From NCBI GenBank assembly GCA_900290305.1, contig OMOG01000778.1, positions 1 through 45,336 of the forward strand: 45,336 bases of DNA, written 5' to 3'. How positions within the stretch are numbered: the first letter of the stretch is position 1; each line of letters starts with the position of its first letter. The notes below the pieces were generated by a model. That model saw nothing but the letters and a program-made list of their open reading frames with translations, was not told the origin of the DNA and searched no databases. Shown here one piece after another: positions 35,674 through 44,783 of the stretch. Source of the stretch: Candidatus Sulfopaludibacter sp. SbA4. GTDB lineage: Bacteria; Acidobacteriota; Terriglobia; Bryobacterales; Bryobacteraceae. A program made the position numbers and the translations under genes.

Positions 35674-35764
35674 TTGGGCCACGAATGCACACGGATTAAC
35701 ACGAATAAGTGCCTTGTTTTCATCCGTGTTCATTCGTTTTCATCCGTGTTCATCCGTGGCCCAA
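35674..35764. repeat. Foldback interspersed repeat
   Basis: The left arm TTGGGCCACGAATGCACACG (35674-) pairs with the right arm ending CATCCGTGGCCCAA (35764), with few mismatches over about 30 bases; internal repeats of CATCCGTGTT occur. It resembles a widespread intergenic CGTGTTCATCCGTGG repeat class in bacterial genomes. No transposase seen. Confidence 0.65.
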
Positions 35765-35930
35765 TATTTCTTCACGAGTTCCGCGGAAGCTTCCTGAAAA
35801 CCAGATAAAAAGACTCCAAATATCTGCTGCTTGGTTGTATAATCGATGGCAGCCAGGAAGGCATAACCGCGGTGAGCGGCGTCCCTACCGCAAGTAAACA
35901 AGCGAGATGAGCAAGAGGAAGGAGTCGGCA

Positions 35931-38900
35931 ATGCGGGCTCTCATGTATACGCTATCGGCCATTCTCGTGGTGTTCACACTGTCGGGAATCGTGTGGGCAC
36001 AGACAGCCAGCACTGGCACAGTGCTCGGGCTGGTTACCGATCCCACGGGCGCCGTCGTGCCCGGGGCAACCGTCGAGCTGGAAGACGCCGCAACCAAAGC
36101 GGTGCGTTCGGCGACGACGAATGCGGCGGGGCGTTACGTGTTTGTCGCCCTGCCGCCGGGAACTTACTCGATCCGTGCGGCGGCGCGCGGATTTCAGCAG
36201 GCGGCCGTACCGTCGGTAGTGGTCGAAGTTACTCAGTCGTATACGATCAACCTGGCATTGTCGATTGGTGAGTCGCGTCAGACCATCGAAGTTACCGGCA
36301 CGCCAGGGGCGGAATTGCAAACCCTCGATTCGACGGTCGGTTCCACCATCGGCGGCGACACCCTGATGTCGCTTCCCTCCTTGCAGCGCAACGTGGCGAG
36401 CCTCCTCACCCTGTAGGCCACGTCAATGCCGCAACAAGGCGGCAACCAGAGCAGCTATTACGGCGGCCAGGTGGCGGGCGCGAAGAGCGACCAGAACTCG
36501 ATTGTGCTCGACGGCGGCAACGTCACCAGCTCCGTTTCCGGGAACTCGGATTACTACACCAATTACACCGGCGGGCAGGAAGCCCCGATCCCCACCACCA
36601 TCGAGAGCATCCAGGAATTCCGTGTGTCGACAACCAATCCCACCGCCAGCTTCACCGGATCTTCCGGAAGCGAGACGGTGCTGGTCACCAGGCGCGGCAC
36701 CAGCCAGTTCCACGGCTCGGGCTACGAGTACCTTCAGAATTCCGACCTGAATGCCAACCGGTGGGATCTGAATCGCATCCCGCAGGCGCGGCCGGAAAGC
36801 CGCGATAACCGTTTCGGAGGCACGCTGGGCGGCTACATTCCAGGCCTGCCGGAGAAGGCCAAGACGTTCTTCTTCGTCAATTACGAAGGCCGGCGCGAGT
36901 TGAATACCGCCACCGTCAACCGAATCGTGCCAACCGATACCATGAAGCAAGGCATACTGCGCTTCCGCGATGCCGCGGGCAACATTATCTCCTACAACCT
37001 CGCAACCTCCGCACAGTGCGGCCCCAGTGGCAACTCCCTTTGCGACCCCCGCCAAATCGGGCTGAACCCGCTGATCAACCAGATGTGGAGCAAGTACGAG
37101 CCGGAAGGAAATACGGGATTGCCCGTGTCGAGCAACTTCGGCGTGATTCGGATGGACCACTCCTTCGGAGCCAATTGGCAATTCTCCGCCAGCTATCGCC
37201 ACTACGTCGAGACGGCGGCCGTGGGCAACCGCCAGGTGGATATCGGCGGTCTGTTGCCCGGAGATTCCAAGGGTCAGATTGCGTCGACTTCCAGCATTCC
37301 GCGACAGCCGCGGTATTTCGTGGCGGGACTCACGGGTGTGGTCCTGCCGAATCTCACCAGCGAAACCAGCGTCAGTTACCTGCGCGATTGGTGGTACTGG
37401 AAGACCGCCGGTTCCTTCCCGCAGGTCCCCGGGACCGTCGGATCCTTGATGGTCGGCGGTGACAGCGATAATGAGCTTCAACCAGTCACGTATCGCACCG
37501 GCACCGCGCGCCAGCGGGCCTGGGACAGCCAAAGCCCCGGTGTCCGGGAGAATCTATCCTGGCAAAAAGGCAACCATCTGTTCCGCTTTGGCGCCACCTA
37601 CGATCACACCAGCGTCGATTTCTGGCGGGATGACGGGCAGGGTTCCTTGACCGTGCCGGAATACAACATCAGCGTCACATCCGGGCTCAATATTCCGAGC
37701 GCTTACCGTCCGCCCACGTGCGCCGGAGCGCTCACTGCCAATTGCCTGCCTTCCAACCAGACCAGCAACTGGAACAGTGAATACGCTGAGACGCTAGGCT
37801 TGGTGGATCAGGCGGTCCTGCTGGGGACGCGCGGGAGCAATCTGTCCGCCAACCCCCCGGGCACCGTCCTCTCGACCAACGTGAATTGGAGTATTTACAG
37901 TTTTTACGCGACCGATTCCTGGCACATCCTGCCCACGCTGACCCTCAACTACGGCCTGAACTGGGGCGTCGACGTGCCGGCCCAGGAAGCCACCGGTAAG
38001 CAGATCATCGCCGTGCTGGCGTCCACCGGCCAGGTCCTGGATCCAGTCGCTTACCTGCAACAGCGGCAACAGGCGGCGCTCAATGGCCAGGTCTATAATC
38101 CCGTGATCGGAATGGATCCCATCGGTTCCCTCCATCGCGAGTATCCTTACAACATCGTCTATAAGGACGTTGCCCCCCGCATTGCTGTCGCCTGGAACCC
38201 GAAAATCGACGGCGGTGTATGGGGATGGCTCTTCGGCAACGGCAAGACCGTTTTTCGCGGCGGTTATGCGCGTTTGTACGATCGTTTGAATGGCGTGCAG
38301 AAAGTGATCAATCCGCTGCAAGCCCTGGGCTTCGGGCAGACGCTGACGTGCCTCGGCCCATCCACTTCGGGCCAGTGCCTGGGGTCCTCCGGCGTCAATC
38401 CGGCCACTGCGTTTCGCGCCGGAATCGATGGCGCCTCCATCCCCATCCCGCCGTTGTCGGCAACCGCTTCGGTCCCGTTGATTCCGGGTAACAGCAGCTT
38501 AGCTGCCGCCAATCAGCCCTTTTCGTCGGAAACCTATAATATCAGTCCCACGTACCAGCCCTCGCCCAATAACTCCTGGAACTTCACGATCCAGCGCGAA
38601 ATGCGCGGCAACTCGGTTCTGGAGATCGGGTACATACGCCGCACTGCCTCTCAGCTCTACGCGCCGGTCGATTTGAACCAGCCGCCTTTCTTCATGACGG
38701 ACGGCGGACAGACGTTTGCGCAGGCCTTCGACGCCGTCGCGGCGCAACTTCGCGCGGGCAGCGCTGTCACTGCGCAGCCGTTCTTTGAATCGGTGGTGGC
38801 CGGCAGCTCGGTTGTGCAAGGCCCCCAACACGAGTTGCACCGCCGGCGTCGTTTCCTCCTACAGCTCCAGCTTCCTTACGCAGCAGGTTCGCACTCTCTG

Positions 38901-39780
38901 GAATGCCATCCAACCTTCCTTCGCCGTGGGTCCCGCAACCGCCGCGGCCACCCAGATGACCACCTTCTTCTTCTACACCAACCGCGGCTGGTCCAACTAC
39001 AACGCGGGCTTCCTCACTTATCGCACTCGCAATTGGAAGGGCCTGTCGCTGGATACCAATTTCACCTGGGCGCATTCGCTCGACGCCTCCGGTTTGAACC
39101 AGGACCAGGACACCGCCGGAACCAATGCCTTCAACCTGCGCTATGACTATGGCACTTCGATTTTCGACCGGAAGTACGTGTTCAACCTGCTCGGCTCGTA
39201 CCAACTGCCTTTTGGTCATAGCGGGAACAAGGTCCTCAACCAAATCGCAGGTGGCTGGTCCATATCGCCGATCTTCAGCGCTTATAGCGGACTGCCGCTC
39301 AAAGTCACGGACGGCTCGGGCCAGGAGTTCGGGCAAGGGACCAGCAGCAGCGCGGGCGCGATTCCGTTGGTGAAGGTCACTCCGGGTAATAGCGTGCATT
39401 ACGGCGTGGCCGGCAATAGCGTGACCCAGGTCGGCACATCCGCTAACCCGGGCGCGGGCGGCACCGGTCTGAATATCTTCGCGGATCCCAACGCTATTTA
39501 CAGCTCCTTCCGTCCCATCCAGGTCAGCGTGGACACCACCAGCCAGGCCGGCATATTACGTGGCATGGCGCACTGGAACCTGGACCTGAGTGCCGCGCGT
39601 AAGTTCAAGTTCACGGAACGCGTCTCGACCACGTTCACCGCACAGTTCTTCAACATCTTCAACCACGTGATGTTTGTCGATCCTTCGGTGAGCTTGCAAT
39701 CTCCGACTACCTTCGGGGTGATCGGCAGCCAGTTGAACGCGCCGCGAATCATTGAATTGGGTCTGCACCTCGACTTTTGA
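35931..39780 (+). pseudogene. TonB-dependent receptor (Oar-like), interrupted
   Basis: About 1280 codons in all if repaired. The ATG at 35931 has GAGGAAGGAG 7 bases upstream. Signal peptide MRALMYTLSAILVVFTLSG, then a carboxypeptidase-regulatory-like domain (VLGLVTDPTGAVVPGATVEL … GRYVFVALPPGTYSIRA), the plug (SIVLDGGNVTSS, IESIQEFRVSTTNPTASF) and a long barrel ending ELGLHLDF with an aromatic last residue. Two lesions: an in-frame TAG at 36414-36416 after SLLTL, where related proteins have Gln (CAG to TAG), and a frame change at the C5 run 38822-38826, where removal of one C restores QGPNTSCTAGVVSSY. Such receptors take up or bind oligosaccharides or peptides at the outer membrane. As written, no full receptor is made unless both are sequencing errors. 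Confidence 0.88.
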
Positions 39781-40236
39781 GTTCAGATCTTCGGTAAGCA
39801 CTCCATTTTCAACGACATACACTAAGCCGCCCAAAAACTGCGCATCCCCGATTTTCCGGGTCACCGCCCTTCGGACTTTCTTTCAAAATCGCAGCCCCCA
39901 ACGAATCAATCACTTGGTAAATATGCGCCCGCCTCGGCCCCCAATCCGCTCAAACCGGTCTGCTGGAATTAAATAGGGAGGAAGAATTGCGCTGCGTTCA
40001 ATCCGTCTACCAACGCCGTGTCCAACGCCAACGCCGTCGGCCTTCCCACCGCGCCACCTTGCCGGCCCGTGTGATGGCCTTCTCAGAGCGGTTCCAGTTC
40101 TAAACGCAGCGATGTTATTGGTTGCGCGAACACCGCGTGCTTACGCGCGCGGCCCCGAACAGAGCCGGGCCCAGGGGGCACCCCATCAGGGAGCGGATGC
40201 GCAATTACTTGTGACGCTCTGTTGTAGAATACCCTG
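39781..40236. other. 456-bp region with receptor-tail relic, no intact gene
   Basis: After the receptor stop. The left 200 bp show several short minus-strand open stretches with stops, none recognised. The right part contains the relic at 39984-40103. TAGAAT at 40225-40230 lies 6 bases before the next ATG. Confidence 0.5.
39984..40103 (+). pseudogene. Probable C-terminal relic of a second TonB receptor
   Basis: The end reads ARVMAFSERFQF then TAA at 40101-40103, the usual barrel-terminal strand with a final Phe in Oar-like receptors. Just upstream, in another frame, is AAFNPSTNAVSNANAVGLPT, a loop-like sequence typical of these proteins, so a frameshift lies at about 40050. Only about 40 codons remain. 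Confidence 0.45.
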
Positions 40237-41856
40237 ATGCCGGATACGGTAGCGATTCTCGGAGGCGGTGTCGCGGGGCTCAGCGCCGCGCACGAACTGA
40301 TCGAGCGCGGTTTTCACGTGGACGTTTACGAGCGCAAGGCCGTAATGGGCGGCAAGGCGCGCAGCATTCCGGTCGCCGGCTCGGGAACCGGCGGCCGCCG
40401 CGATCTCCCCGGCGAGCACGGGTTCCGCTTTTTCCCCGGTTTCTACAAGCATGTCATCGACACTATGCGCCGCATCCCCGACGCGGCCGGCGGCAATGCC
40501 TTCGACAACCTTACCGTCGCCACCCGCATTCTGCTGGGGCGCTCGGGGAAGGCGGAAATCACCTGGGTGGCGCGCTCGCTCGAAAACCTGGAAGATCTGC
40601 GCGTCTTCCTCGGCGAATTGTTCACCCCCCTCGGCGTCCCGCCCGCCGAAATCGCTTTCTTCGTCAGCCGCCTGCTGGTGCTGGCCACCAGTTGCCCGGA
40701 ACGGCGCCTGGCCGAATACGAAAACCTGAAATGGTGGGACTTCATCTCCGCCCAACAGATGTCCTCCCTGTACCAGACCTATTTGGGTCAAGGGCTCACC
40801 CGTTCGTTGGTCGCCATGCGCGCGCAAGAGGGCAGCACCCGCACGGTGGGCTACATCCTCCTGCAACTCCTCTACGATCTGATCTGTCCCGACCAGGTCT
40901 TCGATCGCCTCCTCAACGGTCCCACCAATGACGTCTGGCTGAGCCCGTGGGTGGATTACCTCGAGCGCCAGGGCGTCGTCTTCCACGCCGCTGTCCAGGT
41001 GACCGGCTTTGAATTGGAAAGCGGGCGCGTCCGCTCCGTGCAGGCGATCGAAAACGGCAACCCCGTCGAGATTGCGGCCGACTACTACATTGCGGCCATG
41101 CCGGTTGAAGTGATGAGCGCGCTGCTCACACCCACCCTGAAAGCCGCGGCGCCATCGCTCGCCAATCTCGACCGCCTCCAGACGCGCTGGATGAACGGCA
41201 TTCAATTCTACTTGCGGAGAGACGTCCCGTTAGTCCATGGCCACACCATCTATCTCGATTCGCCGTGGGCTCTCACGTCCGTCTCCCAGCGCCAGTTCTG
41301 GACCGGCGTGGATCTGTCGGCCTTCGGCGACGGCCAGGTAGCGGGCATTCTCTCGGTCGATATCTCCGAGTGGGAAGCACCCGGCGTGCTCTATGCCAGG
41401 CCCGCCATGGAGTGCACTGCAAAGGAGATCCAGGAAGAGGTCTGGGCGCAGTTGAAGCAGCACCTCAACGTAGACGGCGGCATGCAACTCGATGATGCCG
41501 ATCTGCTGACCTGGTTCCTCGACCCGGATGTCCAGTTTCCCAACCCCACGATGGCCACCAACCTGGAGCCGCTGTTGATCAACACGGCCGGCTCCCTGCA
41601 ATACCGTCCCGAAGCCCAGGTCGAAATCCCGAACCTGTTCCTCGCCTCGGACTACGTCCGTACATACACCGACCTCGCTACCATGGAAGGCGCCAACGAA
41701 GCGGCCCGCCGGGCTGTCAATTGCCTCCTGCTCGCAGCCGGTTCCACGGCGCAGCCCGCGCAGATCTGGCCCCTCACCGAACCCGAATTCCTCAAGCCTC
41801 TTCAAGAGATCGATCGCATCCGGTTCGGCCTGGGCCAGCCCCACCATCTGCTGTGA
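40237..41856 (+). CDS. FAD-dependent oxidoreductase, phytoene desaturase/amine oxidase-like
   Basis: 539 residues. The N-terminal FAD-binding Rossmann motif is GGGVAGLSAAHELIERGFHV followed by DVYERK, then GGKARS, the pattern of NAD(P)-binding-8/amine-oxidase proteins such as phytoene desaturases and hydroxysqualene dehydroxylase. A motif EHGFRFFPGFYKHV follows at about 60-73. The C-terminus has the second FAD contact (IPNLFLASDYVRTYTDLATMEGANEAARRA). It probably acts on a hydrophobic polyene or terpenoid in the membrane. TAGAAT ends 6 bases before the ATG, which predicts a leaderless transcript. No carotenoid or hopanoid genes are adjacent, so the substrate is not set. Confidence 0.85.
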   Translation: MPDTVAILGGGVAGLSAAHELIERGFHVDVYERKAVMGGKARSIPVAGSGTGGRRDLPGEHGFRFFPGFYKHVIDTMRRIPDAAGGNAFDNLTVATRILLGRSGKAEITWVARSLENLEDLRVFLGELFTPLGVPPAEIAFFVSRLLVLATSCPERRLAEYENLKWWDFISAQQMSSLYQTYLGQGLTRSLVAMRAQEGSTRTVGYILLQLLYDLICPDQVFDRLLNGPTNDVWLSPWVDYLERQGVVFHAAVQVTGFELESGRVRSVQAIENGNPVEIAADYYIAAMPVEVMSALLTPTLKAAAPSLANLDRLQTRWMNGIQFYLRRDVPLVHGHTIYLDSPWALTSVSQRQFWTGVDLSAFGDGQVAGILSVDISEWEAPGVLYARPAMECTAKEIQEEVWAQLKQHLNVDGGMQLDDADLLTWFLDPDVQFPNPTMATNLEPLLINTAGSLQYRPEAQVEIPNLFLASDYVRTYTDLATMEGANEAARRAVNCLLLAAGSTAQPAQIWPLTEPEFLKPLQEIDRIRFGLGQPHHLL

Positions 41857-41882
41857 GCTGCGGTACAATCTAGCCCGCAGCG

Positions 41883-42154
41883 ATGACACCGGAACGCTGG
41901 CACCGAGTAACTGAGATCTTCCATTCCGCCCTGGAAGATACCTCTACCTGGCCGGCAGCGGCCAGCCGCCGGTGAAGATTACGCGCCTGGAACTGGCCAG
42001 CGGAAAGCGCCAGGTCTGGCGGACAATCAAGCCGGAGGACACGGTGGGGGTCACGAATATCTCGCCCATCTGCATTACGCCGGATGGAAGGATGTACGCC
42101 TATTCGTATTACCGCGTGCTTTCCGATCTGTACGTCGTGGACGGATGGAAGTGA
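41883..42154 (+). pseudogene. Internally deleted Ser/Thr kinase-propeller gene (first and last codons only)
   Basis: The left 57 bases encode MTPERWHRVTEIFHSALED, the standard opening of long acidobacterial STK proteins. From about 41942 another frame gives LYLAGSGQPPVKITRLELAS to the end ITPDGRMYAYSYYRVLSDLY-VVDGWK, the standard closing of the PD40 propeller in those proteins. The kinase domain and nearly the whole propeller (several hundred codons) are missing, and the two ends are out of frame. A TACAAT -10-like hexamer at 41864-41869 is still present. It is a deletion relic and not a functional gene. Confidence 0.7.
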
Positions 42155-42162
42155 CGTGCGCC

Positions 42163-42612
42163 CTATTTTTTCGCGGGTGTGATATCGGTCACCGGAAGAT
42201 CCCAGTGACCCAGCAAGATCTCGAACCGCCGCTGTTCCTCGCGTTTGTACGTCTCCTGGTTCGGCCAGAGCTGCTTGATCAAGCGCTCTTCGTCGGGGTT
42301 GGCTGAGGTCGCGACTGTCGAATTCTTGAACCGAATCGTAACGCGGTAGTCCCAGCGCCCATCTTCGGTCGTGTGGTTCGCAGGCTGCTCGATTTTCACC
42401 GAAAGCATGCGGCCGCTTTCCACGTTCTTCAGCAGCAGCGGGTAGTGGTTCCTCAGGAAGAGGTCCAGGAATTCCTGCTGGTGCCCCCATTGCACCTTGT
42501 AGTAATACTCCATGGAGTAGGGCTTGTCCGCTGCCTGCTGTGGCGGGGCGCCCTGGGCCAGCAGTGGCCTCGCACAAACGGAAACCAATAGCGTCAACAG
42601 TATGTTTCTCAT
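42163..42612 (-). CDS. Small secreted protein of unknown function
   Basis: 149 residues from the ATG at 42612 (GGAGG 4 bases upstream; the frame goes on to 42627). The signal peptide MRNILLTLLVSVCARPLLAQ is clear. The mature part (about 129 residues) is rich in aromatic and charged residues: YSMEYYYKVQWGHQQEFLDL, NHYPLLLKNVESGRMLSVKI, WDYRVTIRFKN. The alternating pattern suggests an alpha/beta fold, perhaps a ferredoxin-like barrel. Not recognised as a known family. It stands between the kinase relic and the YfhO gene, both separated by short gaps. Confidence 0.75.
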   Translation of the reverse strand: MRNILLTLLVSVCARPLLAQGAPPQQAADKPYSMEYYYKVQWGHQQEFLDLFLRNHYPLLLKNVESGRMLSVKIEQPANHTTEDGRWDYRVTIRFKNSTVATSANPDEERLIKQLWPNQETYKREEQRRFEILLGHWDLPVTDITPAKK

Positions 42613-42641
42613 CGATCCTCCAAGCATGCGTGAATTGGATT

Positions 42642-44783
42642 CTAGCAGCCTTTGGAGCGCAATCGTGAATCTACCCGAACGAGAACAAGAAGACCGGCCA
42701 CAGCAAGAATGCTCACCGCTGCGCCGAGTTGCACGCTCACAGGCCGGAACTCGAATTTGACACGATGCTCACCTGCGGTGAGACGGATCGCCTGGAACGC
42801 ACCGCCCCATCGCTCAATCTCGACCCGATGCCCGTCAACAGCCGCCCGCCAGCCGGGGAAGAACTGCTCTACCACGACAAACCGGCCACCTCGGTCGGAT
42901 CGCAGCAGGAATTCCCGCCGTTCCGGAGTCCAGGCGATTGGCTCGACTGAACCACTACGGTCGTCTTCCCAGCGATAGGGCGGCCGGGCGTGCAAGTACT
43001 CGTAGACGTGGCAGAAGATGTTTTTTTTGCGGCCGATCAGCCTGAAGTTCGGGTTGGCGGCCAACACCGGGTCATGCTCAACCCCGTTTCTTACGAGGAC
43101 ATACCGCACGCCGAAGGTCTGGAGCATGGAGTCGTTTTGTACGTCCGTGTAGAACACGCGATTGGTCTGAAACGGAACCCAATGCTGAATCGCTTGCTTG
43201 TACTGCGCGGGAAGAAAAGGGTCAAATCCTTCCGGCGTTGCGAACCCAAACAAGCGATACTCACTCGGATGCAGCCCAGCTAAATCATCGGTTACCACAC
43301 GGTAATGCCGGTTCTCCAGCATGGCACGATAACCGGCGTCGTCTATACCGCCTATGCCATACAGAGGCTGTTGCTTATCGACATCGCCTTGAACAGCATT
43401 AAACCAACGGCCAGAACCAAAGACCATGTAATCCGTTCCCACGGCGAACAACACCAGGGCGACCATGAGACTGCTGCGTCGTCCGATGGTCTGACGGGAG
43501 CACCAGAGGCAGAGCGCAAGGAGAACAAGGGCAATGCCTGTCTGCAACGTTGCCCGTGCGCCGGTTGCAAACAACCCGCCACGATGCCAAATCCAGACTT
43601 TACCAAGAGACCACACTGCGAGGGCTATAGCAGAACAAAGCAGCGCCCAATCCGGCATTACGCCATTTCCGCGGCTCTCAAAGAAATCGTTCAAGCCGAT
43701 AGCCGTGATCAGAGCCGCCATGGCAGCAACGGCGGAATAAAAGTTAAAGGGCATCATGGTATAGTCGAGTGCCGGAACCCGTTCGACGGCATCGACCAGG
43801 GCTTTTGGCGGGTTAGCAAGCAGGAGAGCAACGGCCAACCCCAACACAGGCTGGACGTAGGCACCACCTTTGTGACGCCAAACGGCCCATGCGATCGCGA
43901 AGAGCGCCGGAAGTCCCACGTATAGATACATGCCACCGGGTTCAAAATCCGTGGCATGGCCGGGATTGAAATCAAACCAATTCGGCACGAAGAAGGAACG
44001 CAACAAGGCGCCCAATCCGTAATCCTCGTGTCCATACTTCGGTTCGAGCACCATCATGGATCTCGCTTCCATCGAAGGAAGGAGTTGGACGATGAACAAT
44101 GGCACCGATGCGAGGAGCGCAACCGAGACGCCGGTTGCCGCCCGAATGTGGCGACGACTCCCGAGAGCGTAGACGACGAAGATCACACAGTTGACGATCC
44201 AAGCTGCGGGATAGCCTGCAAGAAAGGATAAAGCCGATGCAGCGGCGACCTTCCACAAAGGGCGCCAATCTCGCCGTTCCACTGACTCGTCAACTCCCCA
44301 GAATCCCAGCGGCATCCAGGTCATCGCTCCGAGAACGCCGGGGTGCGCTGTTTGCCACAGCATGTCGCCCGTGAAGGCGAATGCTGCTGCGCCCAAAATG
44401 CCGGCCAGCTTTCCGCCTCTCCCTCGCAACCACATGTAGCACAGCAGGAATGCGAACCATACGTGCAGGAATGTGAATATTTCATACGCCTTGAACGGAA
44501 TTCTTGGCAGCCTCCAAACTGCGGCGTACATCAACCACGTAGGTGGATACAGAAACGCCGCATTCACATTGCCTATGAACGTGATCCCACAATAGATGGA
44601 TGAATCCCACAGTGGGAATCGCCCTTCCTTAAGCGATTGGAAGGCGTACCTCTGGAGGGGATAGTGATAACCGGAGATGTCAGACCACAGGTGGACCCGC
44701 TTGAAAGGCGGCAGGTATTCGCAGAAGAAGGCATAGGTTGCGATCAGCGCCAGGGCGCCGACGAGCAGCCGTTCATTACGCAT
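42642..44783 (-). CDS. YfhO-like multi-spanning membrane protein
   Basis: 713 residues with about 12 hydrophobic helices, first LLVGALALIATYAFF. Features of the YfhO/GT-C group: an early loop with SDISGYHYPLQRYAFQSLKEG and FPLWDSSIYCGITFIGNVNAAFLYPP (acidic residue in the first external loop), and a C-terminal soluble domain (about 480-690) ending in a last helix. These proteins are linked to glycosylation of cell-wall polymers. GC content looks lower than in neighbours. Its ATG lies inside the previous gene (8-base overlap), so they are coupled. The gene has no nonsense lesion; the T8 run at 43021-43028 is in frame. Confidence 0.8.
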   Translation of the reverse strand: MRNERLLVGALALIATYAFFCEYLPPFKRVHLWSDISGYHYPLQRYAFQSLKEGRFPLWDSSIYCGITFIGNVNAAFLYPPTWLMYAAVWRLPRIPFKAYEIFTFLHVWFAFLLCYMWLRGRGGKLAGILGAAAFAFTGDMLWQTAHPGVLGAMTWMPLGFWGVDESVERRDWRPLWKVAAASALSFLAGYPAAWIVNCVIFVVYALGSRRHIRAATGVSVALLASVPLFIVQLLPSMEARSMMVLEPKYGHEDYGLGALLRSFFVPNWFDFNPGHATDFEPGGMYLYVGLPALFAIAWAVWRHKGGAYVQPVLGLAVALLLANPPKALVDAVERVPALDYTMMPFNFYSAVAAMAALITAIGLNDFFESRGNGVMPDWALLCSAIALAVWSLGKVWIWHRGGLFATGARATLQTGIALVLLALCLWCSRQTIGRRSSLMVALVLFAVGTDYMVFGSGRWFNAVQGDVDKQQPLYGIGGIDDAGYRAMLENRHYRVVTDDLAGLHPSEYRLFGFATPEGFDPFLPAQYKQAIQHWVPFQTNRVFYTDVQNDSMLQTFGVRYVLVRNGVEHDPVLAANPNFRLIGRKKNIFCHVYEYLHARPPYRWEDDRSGSVEPIAWTPERREFLLRSDRGGRFVVVEQFFPGWRAAVDGHRVEIERWGGAFQAIRLTAGEHRVKFEFRPVSVQLGAAVSILAVAGLLVLVRVDSRLRSKGC

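Larger units (their letters stand above)
35506..35930. other. 425-bp intergenic region rich in repeats
   Basis: Contains the GTGGGGCAGGCT hairpin and tandem AGCCGGCTTTT units (35529-35575), the long foldback element at 35674-35764, and a TATAAT (35838-35843) upstream of the TonB receptor start. No gene found. Confidence 0.6.

Noticed and set aside
39780-39980. Minus-strand gene fragment (stretches such as RKIGDAQFLGGLVYVVENG)
   Set aside because: Open frames are short, interrupted by stops and not recognised; noted only as possible decayed sequence.
43021-43028. T8 homopolymer as a frameshift in the YfhO-like gene
   Set aside because: The frame reads through normally on both sides (GRKKNIFCHVYEYL).
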